NCBI RefSeq assembly: GCF_025567525.1
Contig: NZ_JAOQJY010000019.1
Location: 5,677-69,676, forward strand
Length of the DNA: 64,000 bases
From: Gallintestinimicrobium propionicum
Lineage (GTDB): Bacteria > Bacillota > Clostridia > Lachnospirales > Lachnospiraceae
Direction of reading: 5' to 3'
A program made the position numbers and the translations under genes. This document shows, piece by piece, positions 1 through 7,807 of the stretch; positions within the stretch are counted from its first letter, which is position 1; the number at the start of each line of letters is the position of its first letter. The notes beneath the pieces were generated by a model. It was not told the origin of the DNA. It saw only the letters and a program-made list of their open reading frames with translations, and did no database searches.

Positions 1-1
1 C

Positions 2-124
2 CAGAAGCCATGGCTGGTTTATGACTGCCGCCCAAGGGCGCAGAGCGTCCGATCCCGGGATGTAGTGTCAAATAGGGATATTGAGGAAACTGTTGATGAA
101 GAACAGGCACGGCAGTTGATATAG
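2..124 (+). CDS. 3' end of an unidentified gene
   Basis: An open frame runs in from the left edge and stops with TAG at 122-124, giving a 40-residue tail that ends EEQARQLI. It is rich in Arg, Asp and Glu. The start lies outside the window and I do not recognise the family. It ends 57 bases before mazF and could belong to the same transcript. Whether it encodes the antitoxin for MazF cannot be judged from this tail. Confidence 0.4.
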   Translation, partial: QKPWLVYDCRPRAQSVRSRDVVSNRDIEETVDEEQARQLI

Positions 125-129
125 ATAAT

Positions 130-151
130 GGCGGCGGTTTTAGCCGCCGCC
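130..151 (+). other. GC-rich hairpin before mazF
   Basis: GGCGGCGG at 130-137 pairs perfectly with CCGCCGCC at 144-151 around a 6-base loop. No T-run follows, so it is not a typical terminator. It could be a weak terminator of the upstream gene or an attenuator ahead of mazF, whose start codon is at 182. Confidence 0.35.
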
Positions 152-181
152 GTTTCAAAGGCTGTGCAGGAAGGAGAAAGG

Positions 182-589
182 ATGATCAAGAGGGGTGATG
201 TTTACTGGGCAGATCTGCAGCCGACAGTTGGAAGCGAACAGGGCGGGGTACGGCCTGTGATGATCTTACAAAATGATAAAGGAAATTATTTTAGTAGTAC
301 GGTCATTATTGCACCGATGACGGCCAAGACGGGGAAACATAATCTTCCGATCCATGTGACGGTGTATGCAGGGGAAGCTGGAATTGGAAGAACGTCAATG
401 GTGCTGCTGGAACAGATCCGGGTGCTGGATAAAAGCAGGTTGGGCGAATACATAGGGCATTTGGAAGCTGGTAGGATGAAAGATGTGGAATATGCAATGG
501 CGGTCAGCTTAGGGCTGTTTGATGATAGTGGGATTGAAGAGGAGTTTGGCAGGGAACAGGTGGAATATGAGCAGTTTCTGCATATGTAA
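182..589 (+). CDS. MazF/PemK family mRNA interferase toxin
   Basis: A 135-residue protein of the MazF/PemK family, which are toxins of type II toxin-antitoxin pairs that cut mRNA at short sequences. The N-terminal signature is clear: KRGDVYWADL followed by GSEQGGVRPVMILQND, with the Gly/Arg-Pro loop of the active site, then IIAPMTAK with the conserved Thr. The start ATG at 182 has AAGGAG at 171-176; an upstream in-frame ATG at 128 would run through the GC hairpin and has no ribosome binding site. No antitoxin is recognisable next to it in the window. The tail after about residue 115 is acidic and longer than in minimal MazF proteins. Confidence 0.85.
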   Translation: MIKRGDVYWADLQPTVGSEQGGVRPVMILQNDKGNYFSSTVIIAPMTAKTGKHNLPIHVTVYAGEAGIGRTSMVLLEQIRVLDKSRLGEYIGHLEAGRMKDVEYAMAVSLGLFDDSGIEEEFGREQVEYEQFLHM

Positions 590-616
590 TAGAAAGTGAC
601 GGGAGGCACAAAAGGG

Positions 617-1024
617 ATGAACAAAGGGGAAGAAAAGAAAATCCATGAAATTTTAGAATCAGGCAGTATTGGGTACGCCTATCTTTTTGATGCGAAAGCA
701 AGAAAAACCCTGGAAAAAGTAGTGTCTCTGGAGCCGGAAAATCTGGCGGCATTGTTCAGAAAGTATGGGACAGAGATGGAGTGGATGTCTGTGACGGATA
801 TGAGGGATAGAATGGTGCTGCGTGCAGCAAGTGGAAAAATCAGTTCTTGTAAGGATGAGGAAATGCGTCGGGAGATAGAGCAGCATCTGACAGCATTGTT
901 ATCGGCAGGAGAGAAAGCGACAAAGGTGCTGGAGGTAGATAAAAAAGCGGCAGACCAATACTTTGGGGAAGAGGATCAGGCAGTGACATGGGCGGAATAC
1001 GGGATGGAGATCTGGTTAAGATAA
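617..1024 (+). CDS. Hypothetical protein, 135 aa
   Basis: I do not recognise this family. The ATG at 617 lies 10 bases after GGGAGG (601-606) and is a better start than the GTG at 596. The protein is mainly charged and helical, with no membrane segment or signal peptide. It follows mazF by 27 bases on the same strand and leads towards the recombinase cassette, so it may be an accessory gene of the mobile element. Confidence 0.55.
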   Translation: MNKGEEKKIHEILESGSIGYAYLFDAKARKTLEKVVSLEPENLAALFRKYGTEMEWMSVTDMRDRMVLRAASGKISSCKDEEMRREIEQHLTALLSAGEKATKVLEVDKKAADQYFGEEDQAVTWAEYGMEIWLR

Positions 1025-1103
1025 TATTTTGACGGTATATGGAAGCAGCAAAAGCAGATGATTCCTCCACCCAGCATTGAGAAAAAATTAGGAGGGGTTT
1101 AGT

Positions 1104-1361
1104 TTGGAGAAAAAAGAGAGCAGGGAATTAAGTTATAAGCTGGCTGTGAAGCTGTTGGATCTGATGTTGAAAAATGGTTTTTTATTGCCGGAGGAGTATG
1201 AAAAAATTGATGCTTTAAACCGTCTAACATTTAAACCGGAACTTTCCAAAGTATATGCTGAAAGCACTAGATATCCAGCAAAAATTGTGGTATTGTGTGG
1301 TGCTAACAGGAGGGGGAATTTTAAAGAGGGTATATCTGAAGATGGAGGAAAAGGAAAGTGA
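1104..1361 (+). CDS. Small SHOCT-like protein ahead of recombinase cassette
   Basis: An 85-residue protein starting at TTG 1104 behind a strong AGGAGGGG at 1091-1098. Residues 10-50 (KLLDLMLKNGFLLPEEYEKIDAL) resemble a SHOCT short helical motif, in which a Leu-rich helix is followed by G-x-[IL]-x-x-E-E-[FY]. Such small proteins commonly precede serine recombinase genes in Clostridia. The stop overlaps the next gene start by one base (TGATG), so it is probably translationally coupled to recombinase A. Its function is unknown. Confidence 0.6.
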   Translation: MEKKESRELSYKLAVKLLDLMLKNGFLLPEEYEKIDALNRLTFKPELSKVYAESTRYPAKIVVLCGANRRGNFKEGISEDGGKGK

Positions 1362-2983
1362 TGGTAAAAAAGGAAAAGAAAGTCACACGGATTGATCCGG
1401 TCCGTACCATACAGTCCCTTGAACAAACACAGGAAAAACGAGTTTGTGCATATTGCAGGATCAGCACAGATTCTGAAGATCAGAAGCATTCGCTGGAAGC
1501 TCAAGTGGCATACTACAGTCGGCTCATTGGAGAGCGAAACAACTGGATTTTTTCAGGTATCTATGCGGATGAGGACAGGAGCGGAACAAAGTTGAATGGT
1601 CGGGATGAATTTCAGAAGATGATGCAGGACTGCCGGCGGGGACAGCATGATTATATTATCACAAAATCAGTCACACGATTTGCAAGAAATACGGTAGACA
1701 GTATTCAGGCGATTCGTGAATTAAAGGCTCTTGGAATAGGAATATATTTTGAAAAGGAACGGGTTGATACCCTTTCTGAAAAAAGTGAACAGCTTCTTAC
1801 TATCTTAAGTTCCATTGCGCAAGGGGAATCAGAGAATATTTCTGCAAATGTCAGATGGTCTGTGGTACGGAGATTTCAAAATGGTACCTTTATTATCAGT
1901 GATCCTGCGTATGGATATTGTAAAGATCCAGATGGAAATCTGATCATTGAACCGAAGGAAGCGGCAGTAGTACGGAGGATTTTTGAAGCATATCTGGGGG
2001 GAATGGGTTCCTATACAATTGCTCAGAGCTTACAGAAGGAGGGAATCCCTACTAGCCGGAAGTCAAATGGATGGCAGGAGGGAACCGTCAAAGAAATTCT
2101 TAAAAATCCGGTTTACGAAGGGGATCTGCTTTTACAGAAGACTTGTACTACAGAAGGTATACCATTTAGAACGAAACGGAACCATGGAGAACTTCCTCAA
2201 TATCTGATCAGGGATAACCATGAACCTATTATCAGCAGAGAAGAAGCGGAAGCAGTTCGTAAGCTCTGTACATATCGAAAGGAACAGCAGTGTGTCAAGG
2301 ACTCAGAGGCATATCAGAACCGTTATGCATTTAGCAGCCGGATTCGGTGTGGGGTGTGCGGCAGCATATTCCGCAGGCAAAAACTATACATAGGAAAATC
2401 TTATGAAAAAGTCCAGTGGTGCTGCCATAAACATATTCAGGATAGGAAAGCCTGTGGTCAAAAGGCAATCCGAGAAGAAAATATTGAACGTTTGTTTACC
2501 AAGATGTGGAACCGGATGGCAGGAAATTATGAGGAAATATTGATGCCTTTACTGGCTGGGCTTAAAGCAGTCCCAAGAGATCCAAAGCAGGAAAGGGAGA
2601 TTCGGAAGTTAAATTATCAAATAGAGGAATTGAGAAAGCAGAGCTACATGTTGCGGCAGGTCCTGGTGGACGGCAATATTGGCTCTGCTGTTTTTATAGA
2701 AAGGCGGAACCAGCTGGATTCAGAATTGGAAACGCTAATCCATAGGCGGCAGCTTTTAGAGGCGGATCAGTTCTTTGAACAGGAGATCATGCAAACAGAA
2801 TATCTGCTGACTGTATTTCGGAGCCGCCCAACCAGAATGGAAAATTATGAAGAAGAAGCATTTTTGATGATCATTGACCATGCAACGGTATATCCGGGGC
2901 AGAAAATCCGGTTCTGCCTGAAAAATGGATTGGAGCTGGAAGAGTCATTGGAGGAAGGGGGATTGGAAGATGGCAGGAATTAA
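1361..2983 (+). CDS. Large serine recombinase A
   Basis: A site-specific recombinase of the large serine family, which joins DNA through a phosphoserine link. Domains in order: resolvase catalytic domain (about residues 27-165) with the nucleophile Ser35 in YCRIST and the arginines of SVTRFARNTVD; recombinase domain (about 180-285, starting at DPAYGYCKDPDG); zinc ribbon with Cys pairs (CGVCGS, then CCHKH and CGQK) around 320-370; then a coiled-coil C-terminus. At 540 residues it has normal family length. ATG 1361 overlaps the upstream stop; a GTG at 1358 is an alternative start. It is the first gene of a three-recombinase operon and overlaps the next gene by 14 bases. Confidence 0.9.
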   Translation: MVKKEKKVTRIDPVRTIQSLEQTQEKRVCAYCRISTDSEDQKHSLEAQVAYYSRLIGERNNWIFSGIYADEDRSGTKLNGRDEFQKMMQDCRRGQHDYIITKSVTRFARNTVDSIQAIRELKALGIGIYFEKERVDTLSEKSEQLLTILSSIAQGESENISANVRWSVVRRFQNGTFIISDPAYGYCKDPDGNLIIEPKEAAVVRRIFEAYLGGMGSYTIAQSLQKEGIPTSRKSNGWQEGTVKEILKNPVYEGDLLLQKTCTTEGIPFRTKRNHGELPQYLIRDNHEPIISREEAEAVRKLCTYRKEQQCVKDSEAYQNRYAFSSRIRCGVCGSIFRRQKLYIGKSYEKVQWCCHKHIQDRKACGQKAIREENIERLFTKMWNRMAGNYEEILMPLLAGLKAVPRDPKQEREIRKLNYQIEELRKQSYMLRQVLVDGNIGSAVFIERRNQLDSELETLIHRRQLLEADQFFEQEIMQTEYLLTVFRSRPTRMENYEEEAFLMIIDHATVYPGQKIRFCLKNGLELEESLEEGGLEDGRN

Positions 2984-3902
2984 ACGGCAAAAGCGTTTTC
3001 CAATCGGATATCGAATTCAAAATGGCAGGGCAGAGGTTGTCCCGGAAGAGGCAGAGTTGGTACAACGTATTTTTCGGGATTATTTGGAAGGATCTACCAC
3101 TTATGGAATTGCAAAGTGGATGACAGAGTTGGGAGTGCTGAATGCAAACGGACATCCTTCATGGAGTCATGCCTCTATCGGAAATTTGCTGAAGAACCCA
3201 AGATATTGCGGGGATGAATATTATCCGCCAATTATTTCAAAGGAGTTGTTTCTGCAGGTACAGGAGAGACGGGAAAATAGAACCAGCCAGCTGGGACGCA
3301 GGTATCATCCAAACAGTCATGCAGGCAAGGGCATTTTGAATGGAAAGATCTTTTGCGGAACGTGTGGATTAGAATATCGAAAATATGCGAAGAAGCGGCA
3401 AAAGCCCGGAGAAGATAAATGGTGCTGGAAATGTTCCAAGTATCAGAATGGGAGGAAGGTATCCTGCGGAAACCGGATTCTGTCAGAGGAGCAGATAAAA
3501 AATGCAGCACTAACAGCCATGAATCTGGTGGTGGAGCATCCGGAACTGGCACAGGAGGTTCAGAAAGAGAGCGCAGCAGTGGAAACACCCAAATACAGGA
3601 AGCTGACAAGACAGATTGAAGAACTTCTGCAGATTGAAGAGTTTTCGGCAGAAGAGATCAAAACATTGCTTTACGAGAGGGCAATGGAACAGTATCAATC
3701 TGCAGAGATAGAAAGCCGCGCTTATTATGGAAGGAAGATTGAAGAAATCCTGTGCAGAGGTGGAAAACAGGAATATTTTAATGAAAAATGCTTTCAAAAG
3801 ACAGTGGAGAAAATCATGGTTTTTAAGAATGGAACCATGGATGTACATATGAAGAATGGAGTCGTAATCCAGATAAAAGAAGATGGAGGCGGGAAGCAGT
3901 GA
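2970..3902 (+). CDS. Recombinase B: serine recombinase without catalytic domain
   Basis: A 310-residue protein that begins directly at the recombinase DNA-binding domain (FPIGYRIQNG, then EEAELVQRIFRDYLEG) and goes on to the zinc ribbon (CGTCG at about 122-126, then CWKCSKYQ and a final Cys) and a C-terminal coiled-coil region. The Ser nucleophile domain is absent, so it cannot cut DNA by the known mechanism. ATG 2970 has GAGGAAGGGG just upstream and lies inside the end of recombinase A; its own stop overlaps recombinase C. A homologous headless gene sits at the same place in the second cassette at 13.7 kb, so the short form is an established gene type and not a recent truncation. A role as DNA-binding partner or direction-control factor is inference. 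Confidence 0.85.
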   Translation: MAGIKRQKRFPIGYRIQNGRAEVVPEEAELVQRIFRDYLEGSTTYGIAKWMTELGVLNANGHPSWSHASIGNLLKNPRYCGDEYYPPIISKELFLQVQERRENRTSQLGRRYHPNSHAGKGILNGKIFCGTCGLEYRKYAKKRQKPGEDKWCWKCSKYQNGRKVSCGNRILSEEQIKNAALTAMNLVVEHPELAQEVQKESAAVETPKYRKLTRQIEELLQIEEFSAEEIKTLLYERAMEQYQSAEIESRAYYGRKIEEILCRGGKQEYFNEKCFQKTVEKIMVFKNGTMDVHMKNGVVIQIKEDGGGKQ

Positions 3903-5548
3903 TGGAGGCAAGTATAAAAAAGAACATATCGATCATACCGGCAAAACCGGCGTATGACCGGAGCATCCGGCCGCAAATGCGAACCCTTCGGGTGGCAGCC
4001 TACTGCCGTGTCAGCACCCTGATGGAACAGCAGGAATCCAGTTATGAAGCTCAGGTACAATATTATACAGAGAAAATCAAAAGCAATCCGAACTGGAAAC
4101 TGGCAGGGATTTATGCAGATGACGGAAAGAGCGCGACAAGTACCAGAAAAAGAGCGGATTTCCAGTCCATGATCGATGACTGCATGGCAGGAAAGATTGA
4201 CATGGTCATTACAAAATCCATCAGCCGTTTTGCCAGAAATACCGTAGACTCCCTGACAAATATCCGGAAGCTAAAAGAAAAGAACATTGCTGTATTTTTT
4301 GAAAAAGAGGGGATTAACACTCTGGAGGGAAGCGGGGAACTGCTGATTACGATCCTGAGCAGCCAGGCACAGGAGGAAAGCCGGAATATCAGCGAAAACT
4401 GTCACTGGGGAATTGTGAGACGGTTTGAAGCAGGACAGGTTATTGTCAACCACAATAAGTTCCTTGGATATACGAAGGATAAGGACGGAAATCTGGTGGT
4501 AGTACCGGAAGAGGCGGAACTGGTGCGGAGAATATACAGGCTTTTTCTGGAGGGGAACAGCAGCTATAGGATTAAAAGAATCCTGGAATCAGAGGGGATC
4601 AGGACAGTGACCGGCAATACCGTATGGCAGGCAACCGTGATTGATAAGATGCTGACCAATGAGAAATACATGGGGGATGCCCTCCTGCAGAAGACCTATA
4701 CCGTAGATTTTCTGACGAAGAAGAAGGTAGTCAATAAGGGGATTGTTCCCCAGTATTATATAGAGGATGACCATGAAGCCATCATACCAAAAGAATTATT
4801 TTACCGGGTACAGGAGGAGAAAGCCAGACGAGGAAATATTTACCGGGCAGCCATCAAGAAAAAGAGGGGAGAGGAGAAGAGTAAGTACAGCGGCAAGTAT
4901 GCGCTGTCGGGTCTGATGATCTGCGCAGAATGCGGACAGCCCTACCGGAGGCAGGTGTGGTCTAAATATGGAAAGAAAAGCGCTGTGTGGAGATGTGATA
5001 ACCGGTTGAAACATGGTTCCGAGCGGTGTAAAAATTCCCCGACATTAAAAGAGGAAATCCTTCATGAAGCCATCATGATGGCAATTGGCAAGGTGGTAGA
5101 GGATCAGGGCGAATTTGTGCAGGCATTCCGTGAAAACGTGATCCGGATTATCGGAAGCTATGGAAACAAAGCAAAACCGACAGAATACAATACAGAGATT
5201 CAGGAACTGGAGAAGCATCTGATGTCGCTGATTGAGGAAAGTGCCAAAGGAAACTGCGGAGAGGAAGATTTTGATCGGGAATACCGGAGAGTTACGGCGC
5301 ATCTGAAGGAGTTGAGAAAGAGAAAAGAACAGTCCAGGAAGGAACAACGTCTGGCAGAAGCCTATGATCAGAGAGCTGGAGAGGTGGACGATTATATAAG
5401 GAAAGCAGGGGTACTGAGCAGGGAATTTGATAATGATCTGGTGTGGAGGCTGATCCAGACGGTTAAGGTTATTAATCAGAATAAGATCGAGCTTCAGTTC
5501 CGGTCGGGGATCGTGATGGTGCAGAGGCTGGATAAGTGGGAAAATTAG
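3902..5548 (+). CDS. Large serine recombinase C
   Basis: A 548-residue large serine recombinase and third gene of the cassette. The catalytic domain (about 30-170) carries Ser38 in AAYCRVST and the arginines of SISRFARNTVD. The recombinase domain starts near residue 185 (NHNKFLGYTKDKDG). A zinc ribbon has CAECGQPYRR near 340 and a second Cys pair near 365-380. A long coiled-coil fills the C-terminus. The N-terminal stretch IIPAKPAYDR before the catalytic domain is shared with the third recombinase of the second cassette. ATG 3902 overlaps the stop of recombinase B (TGATG); a GTG at 3899 is possible. Together A, B and C probably move the element that carries the genes behind them. Confidence 0.9.
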   Translation: MEASIKKNISIIPAKPAYDRSIRPQMRTLRVAAYCRVSTLMEQQESSYEAQVQYYTEKIKSNPNWKLAGIYADDGKSATSTRKRADFQSMIDDCMAGKIDMVITKSISRFARNTVDSLTNIRKLKEKNIAVFFEKEGINTLEGSGELLITILSSQAQEESRNISENCHWGIVRRFEAGQVIVNHNKFLGYTKDKDGNLVVVPEEAELVRRIYRLFLEGNSSYRIKRILESEGIRTVTGNTVWQATVIDKMLTNEKYMGDALLQKTYTVDFLTKKKVVNKGIVPQYYIEDDHEAIIPKELFYRVQEEKARRGNIYRAAIKKKRGEEKSKYSGKYALSGLMICAECGQPYRRQVWSKYGKKSAVWRCDNRLKHGSERCKNSPTLKEEILHEAIMMAIGKVVEDQGEFVQAFRENVIRIIGSYGNKAKPTEYNTEIQELEKHLMSLIEESAKGNCGEEDFDREYRRVTAHLKELRKRKEQSRKEQRLAEAYDQRAGEVDDYIRKAGVLSREFDNDLVWRLIQTVKVINQNKIELQFRSGIVMVQRLDKWEN

Positions 5549-5719
5549 AAATTGATATCAGGAAAGAAATACGGGAACCGTCGGGTTAAAAATATAAAAT
5601 CTAAACATAAAATGAGGCAGAGCGAACCTTGCAACAGAAGTGTGCCTGTGATAAAATTTAAGTATGATAGGGAAAGTATATGCTTCTGATAAAAACAGGC
5701 AGAGAAAGGAAGCAGAGAG

Positions 5720-6532
5720 ATGAGTAAGGATTGGGAAGAAAAGTTCAGACCGGAAGATCTGCAGAGAATCCGTGGATTTCGTCTGATGGATGATGACTTT
5801 ATGTCAAAATGTTTTGAGGAAAATATCGAATGTACGGAACTGGTGCTGCAGATTGTGCTTGGCAGAGATGATTTGAAGGTGGAAAAGGTAGCAATCCAGC
5901 ATCAGCTTAAAAATCTGCAGGGCAGATCAATTATTTTTGATATTTATGCGACGGATCATGCCGGAAAAAGATATAATGTAGAAATCCAGAGAGCAGATCG
6001 CGGTGCGGGAGCAAAGAGAGCCAGATATCACAGCAGTTTGATCGATGCTAATGTGACTGAGCCGGGAGAAAAGCTGGAAAATCTGGTGGAAACTTATGTA
6101 ATCTTTATTACAGAGCATGATGTGCTGGGAAAGGGAAAACCGATTTATCATATTGACCGGGTAATCAAAGAAACTGGTGAGAACTTTGGCGATGAGGCAC
6201 ATATTTTATATGTGAATGGCGAATACCGGGATGAATCGCCCATAGGGACCCTGATGCATGATTTTTCCTGTACAAATGCGAAGGATATAAAGTATAGAAC
6301 ATTGGCTGAACGTGTAAGATATTTCAAGGAAGATGAGAAAGGAGTGGCAGCTATGTGTAAGGCGATGGAAGATATGCGGGATGAGGCTGCTTTGGCAGCA
6401 CGGTTAGCGGAAAGAAAAGAAGTGGCAAGCAGACTTTTGAAAAAAGGTGCGATGTCTTTTGAGGAGATTGCTGAGATTTCTCAGTTATCTGTAGAGGAGG
6501 TTCGTGCATTGGCGGGTAAAAGAGGGGCTTGA
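5720..6532 (+). CDS. Rpn/PD-(D/E)XK nuclease family putative transposase
   Basis: A 270-residue protein of the PD-(D/E)XK nuclease family known as Rpn or PDDEXK_2, often labelled transposase. Active-site residues are visible as Asp74 in IIFDIYATD and Glu88-x-Gln90 in YNVEIQRA. The C-terminal 50 residues are an Ala/Glu-rich helix followed by a helix-turn-helix-like stretch (FEEIAEISQLSVEEVRAL). The ATG at 5720 is preceded by AGAAAGGAAGCAGAGAG. These proteins cleave DNA and have been linked to recombination and phage defence. It stands alone, with a terminator 50 bases after its stop. Confidence 0.8.
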   Translation: MSKDWEEKFRPEDLQRIRGFRLMDDDFMSKCFEENIECTELVLQIVLGRDDLKVEKVAIQHQLKNLQGRSIIFDIYATDHAGKRYNVEIQRADRGAGAKRARYHSSLIDANVTEPGEKLENLVETYVIFITEHDVLGKGKPIYHIDRVIKETGENFGDEAHILYVNGEYRDESPIGTLMHDFSCTNAKDIKYRTLAERVRYFKEDEKGVAAMCKAMEDMRDEAALAARLAERKEVASRLLKKGAMSFEEIAEISQLSVEEVRALAGKRGA

Positions 6533-6581
6533 TTTAGTGATAAATTACAAATAAGATTGATTTTGTAGTAAAAAATGATAG

Positions 6582-6613
6582 AAGGGTTGCCGGAAGGTGG
6601 TAACCCTTTTATT
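6582..6613 (+). terminator. Rho-independent terminator after the Rpn gene
   Basis: AAGGGTTGCC at 6582-6591 pairs with GGTAACCCTT at 6599-6608 across a 7-base loop and is followed by TTATT. It separates the Rpn gene from the next two-gene group. Confidence 0.75.
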
Positions 6614-6687
6614 AGTTAAAGCGTATTATAATTGCTTAACGGGAAGGTTTAAGTTTAAGAATCAAATATGTAAGCGGAGGAGAAAAA

Positions 6688-7743
6688 GTGATTTTATATC
6701 ATATAACATCACTAGAGAAACCAATTCAGAGTATTTTGATTCCCAAGATACCAGATGAAACAGAAATAGGTGAGAATTATACAGAAAAGAGAATCTGTTT
6801 AGCGCCTAGTATTCTGGAATGTCTTAAATCAGCGGAAATCGTAAACAAATTTGATGATGAAGTAGGATTGGTTAGAGTTTATAAGGTTAAAATTAATGAA
6901 GATGATCCAAATCTGGTCGGTTGGAATAAACTATATGAAGAAGGACTTGTGCCAGATGCAGCACTAACACATGAGTATTGGTATAAAAAGCCAATTATGC
7001 CTATTGAATGTAGTGTTTATAGAGTTTCGGGATGGACAAAAAAAGAATATATTATAGTGGATGCTGTTCAAAAAGAACAGATTAAAAAGATTTTATTTGA
7101 AATGAAATTATACGATGGGCAGATTGAGAAATGGAGTGCTTTTGATATAGTTAATTATTGGCTGCCACTTCATGGAGAAATTTGGGTCGAGAGGTTCAAA
7201 CAGAGATTAGTGCATAGTGTTATTGATTATACTCCTGAGAGTGCTAAGATGTATGAGTCGCTGTTTGGTGAAAAACCAAAATTGTCACATGAGGAGCAAG
7301 ATTTTCATATAAATAAATATTTGGAAACGTGTACAATAGTAAAAGAAAGTAGTATGGAAAAAACGGATTTATTCCAATTTGAAAAATGTTATAGTGAGGA
7401 AATTAAAATATACAAAAAAGAATACAAATTGATATTAGCATGGGAATTTATTTTACCAGATTTTGTCTGGAGGAATAATGCTTATTTGTGGAAAATAAAA
7501 GACAGTTTTGGAAATATAACTGCATTTTTATACTACTTTATTGAACAGAGTGGAAAGTATAATATTTCATGTTTAGAAGTTGTACCTTTTATGAGAAATC
7601 AGGGAATGGGTGAGAAAATCATAAAACAATTTTTTGATATGAACAGCATCAATCCAAGAGATATTCGTGTAGAACCACCGAATTTGGCAACGGCTAAATT
7701 TTGGAGAAAATGTGGTGTTGAATGTTCTTGCCCAGAAGAGTGA
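6688..7743 (+). CDS. ADP-ribosyltransferase-like / GNAT fusion protein
   Basis: A 351-residue protein starting at GTG 6688 behind GGAGGAG. Residues 1-50 read YHITS, then PKIP, then RICLAPSILECL. This resembles the start of ADP-ribosyltransferase-fold proteins (YH motif, then a conserved A/S-P-S strand) found in phage and toxin contexts, a match made by eye and unproven. Residues about 225-350 are a GNAT acetyltransferase: LEVVPFMRNQGMGEKII holds the acetyl-CoA loop (Arg303 to Gly308), and NLATAKFWRKCGVE is the typical last motif. The gap to the next gene is 64 bases, so the two probably form an operon. The GNAT half is well supported and the first half is tentative. The gene is AT-rich compared with the recombinases. 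Confidence 0.6.
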   Translation: MILYHITSLEKPIQSILIPKIPDETEIGENYTEKRICLAPSILECLKSAEIVNKFDDEVGLVRVYKVKINEDDPNLVGWNKLYEEGLVPDAALTHEYWYKKPIMPIECSVYRVSGWTKKEYIIVDAVQKEQIKKILFEMKLYDGQIEKWSAFDIVNYWLPLHGEIWVERFKQRLVHSVIDYTPESAKMYESLFGEKPKLSHEEQDFHINKYLETCTIVKESSMEKTDLFQFEKCYSEEIKIYKKEYKLILAWEFILPDFVWRNNAYLWKIKDSFGNITAFLYYFIEQSGKYNISCLEVVPFMRNQGMGEKIIKQFFDMNSINPRDIRVEPPNLATAKFWRKCGVECSCPEE

Positions 7744-7807
7744 TTAAATATGGGTGAAAGAAAATTTGGAATGATATTAAAATAGACTACACGAGGAGGA
7801 ACATGGG

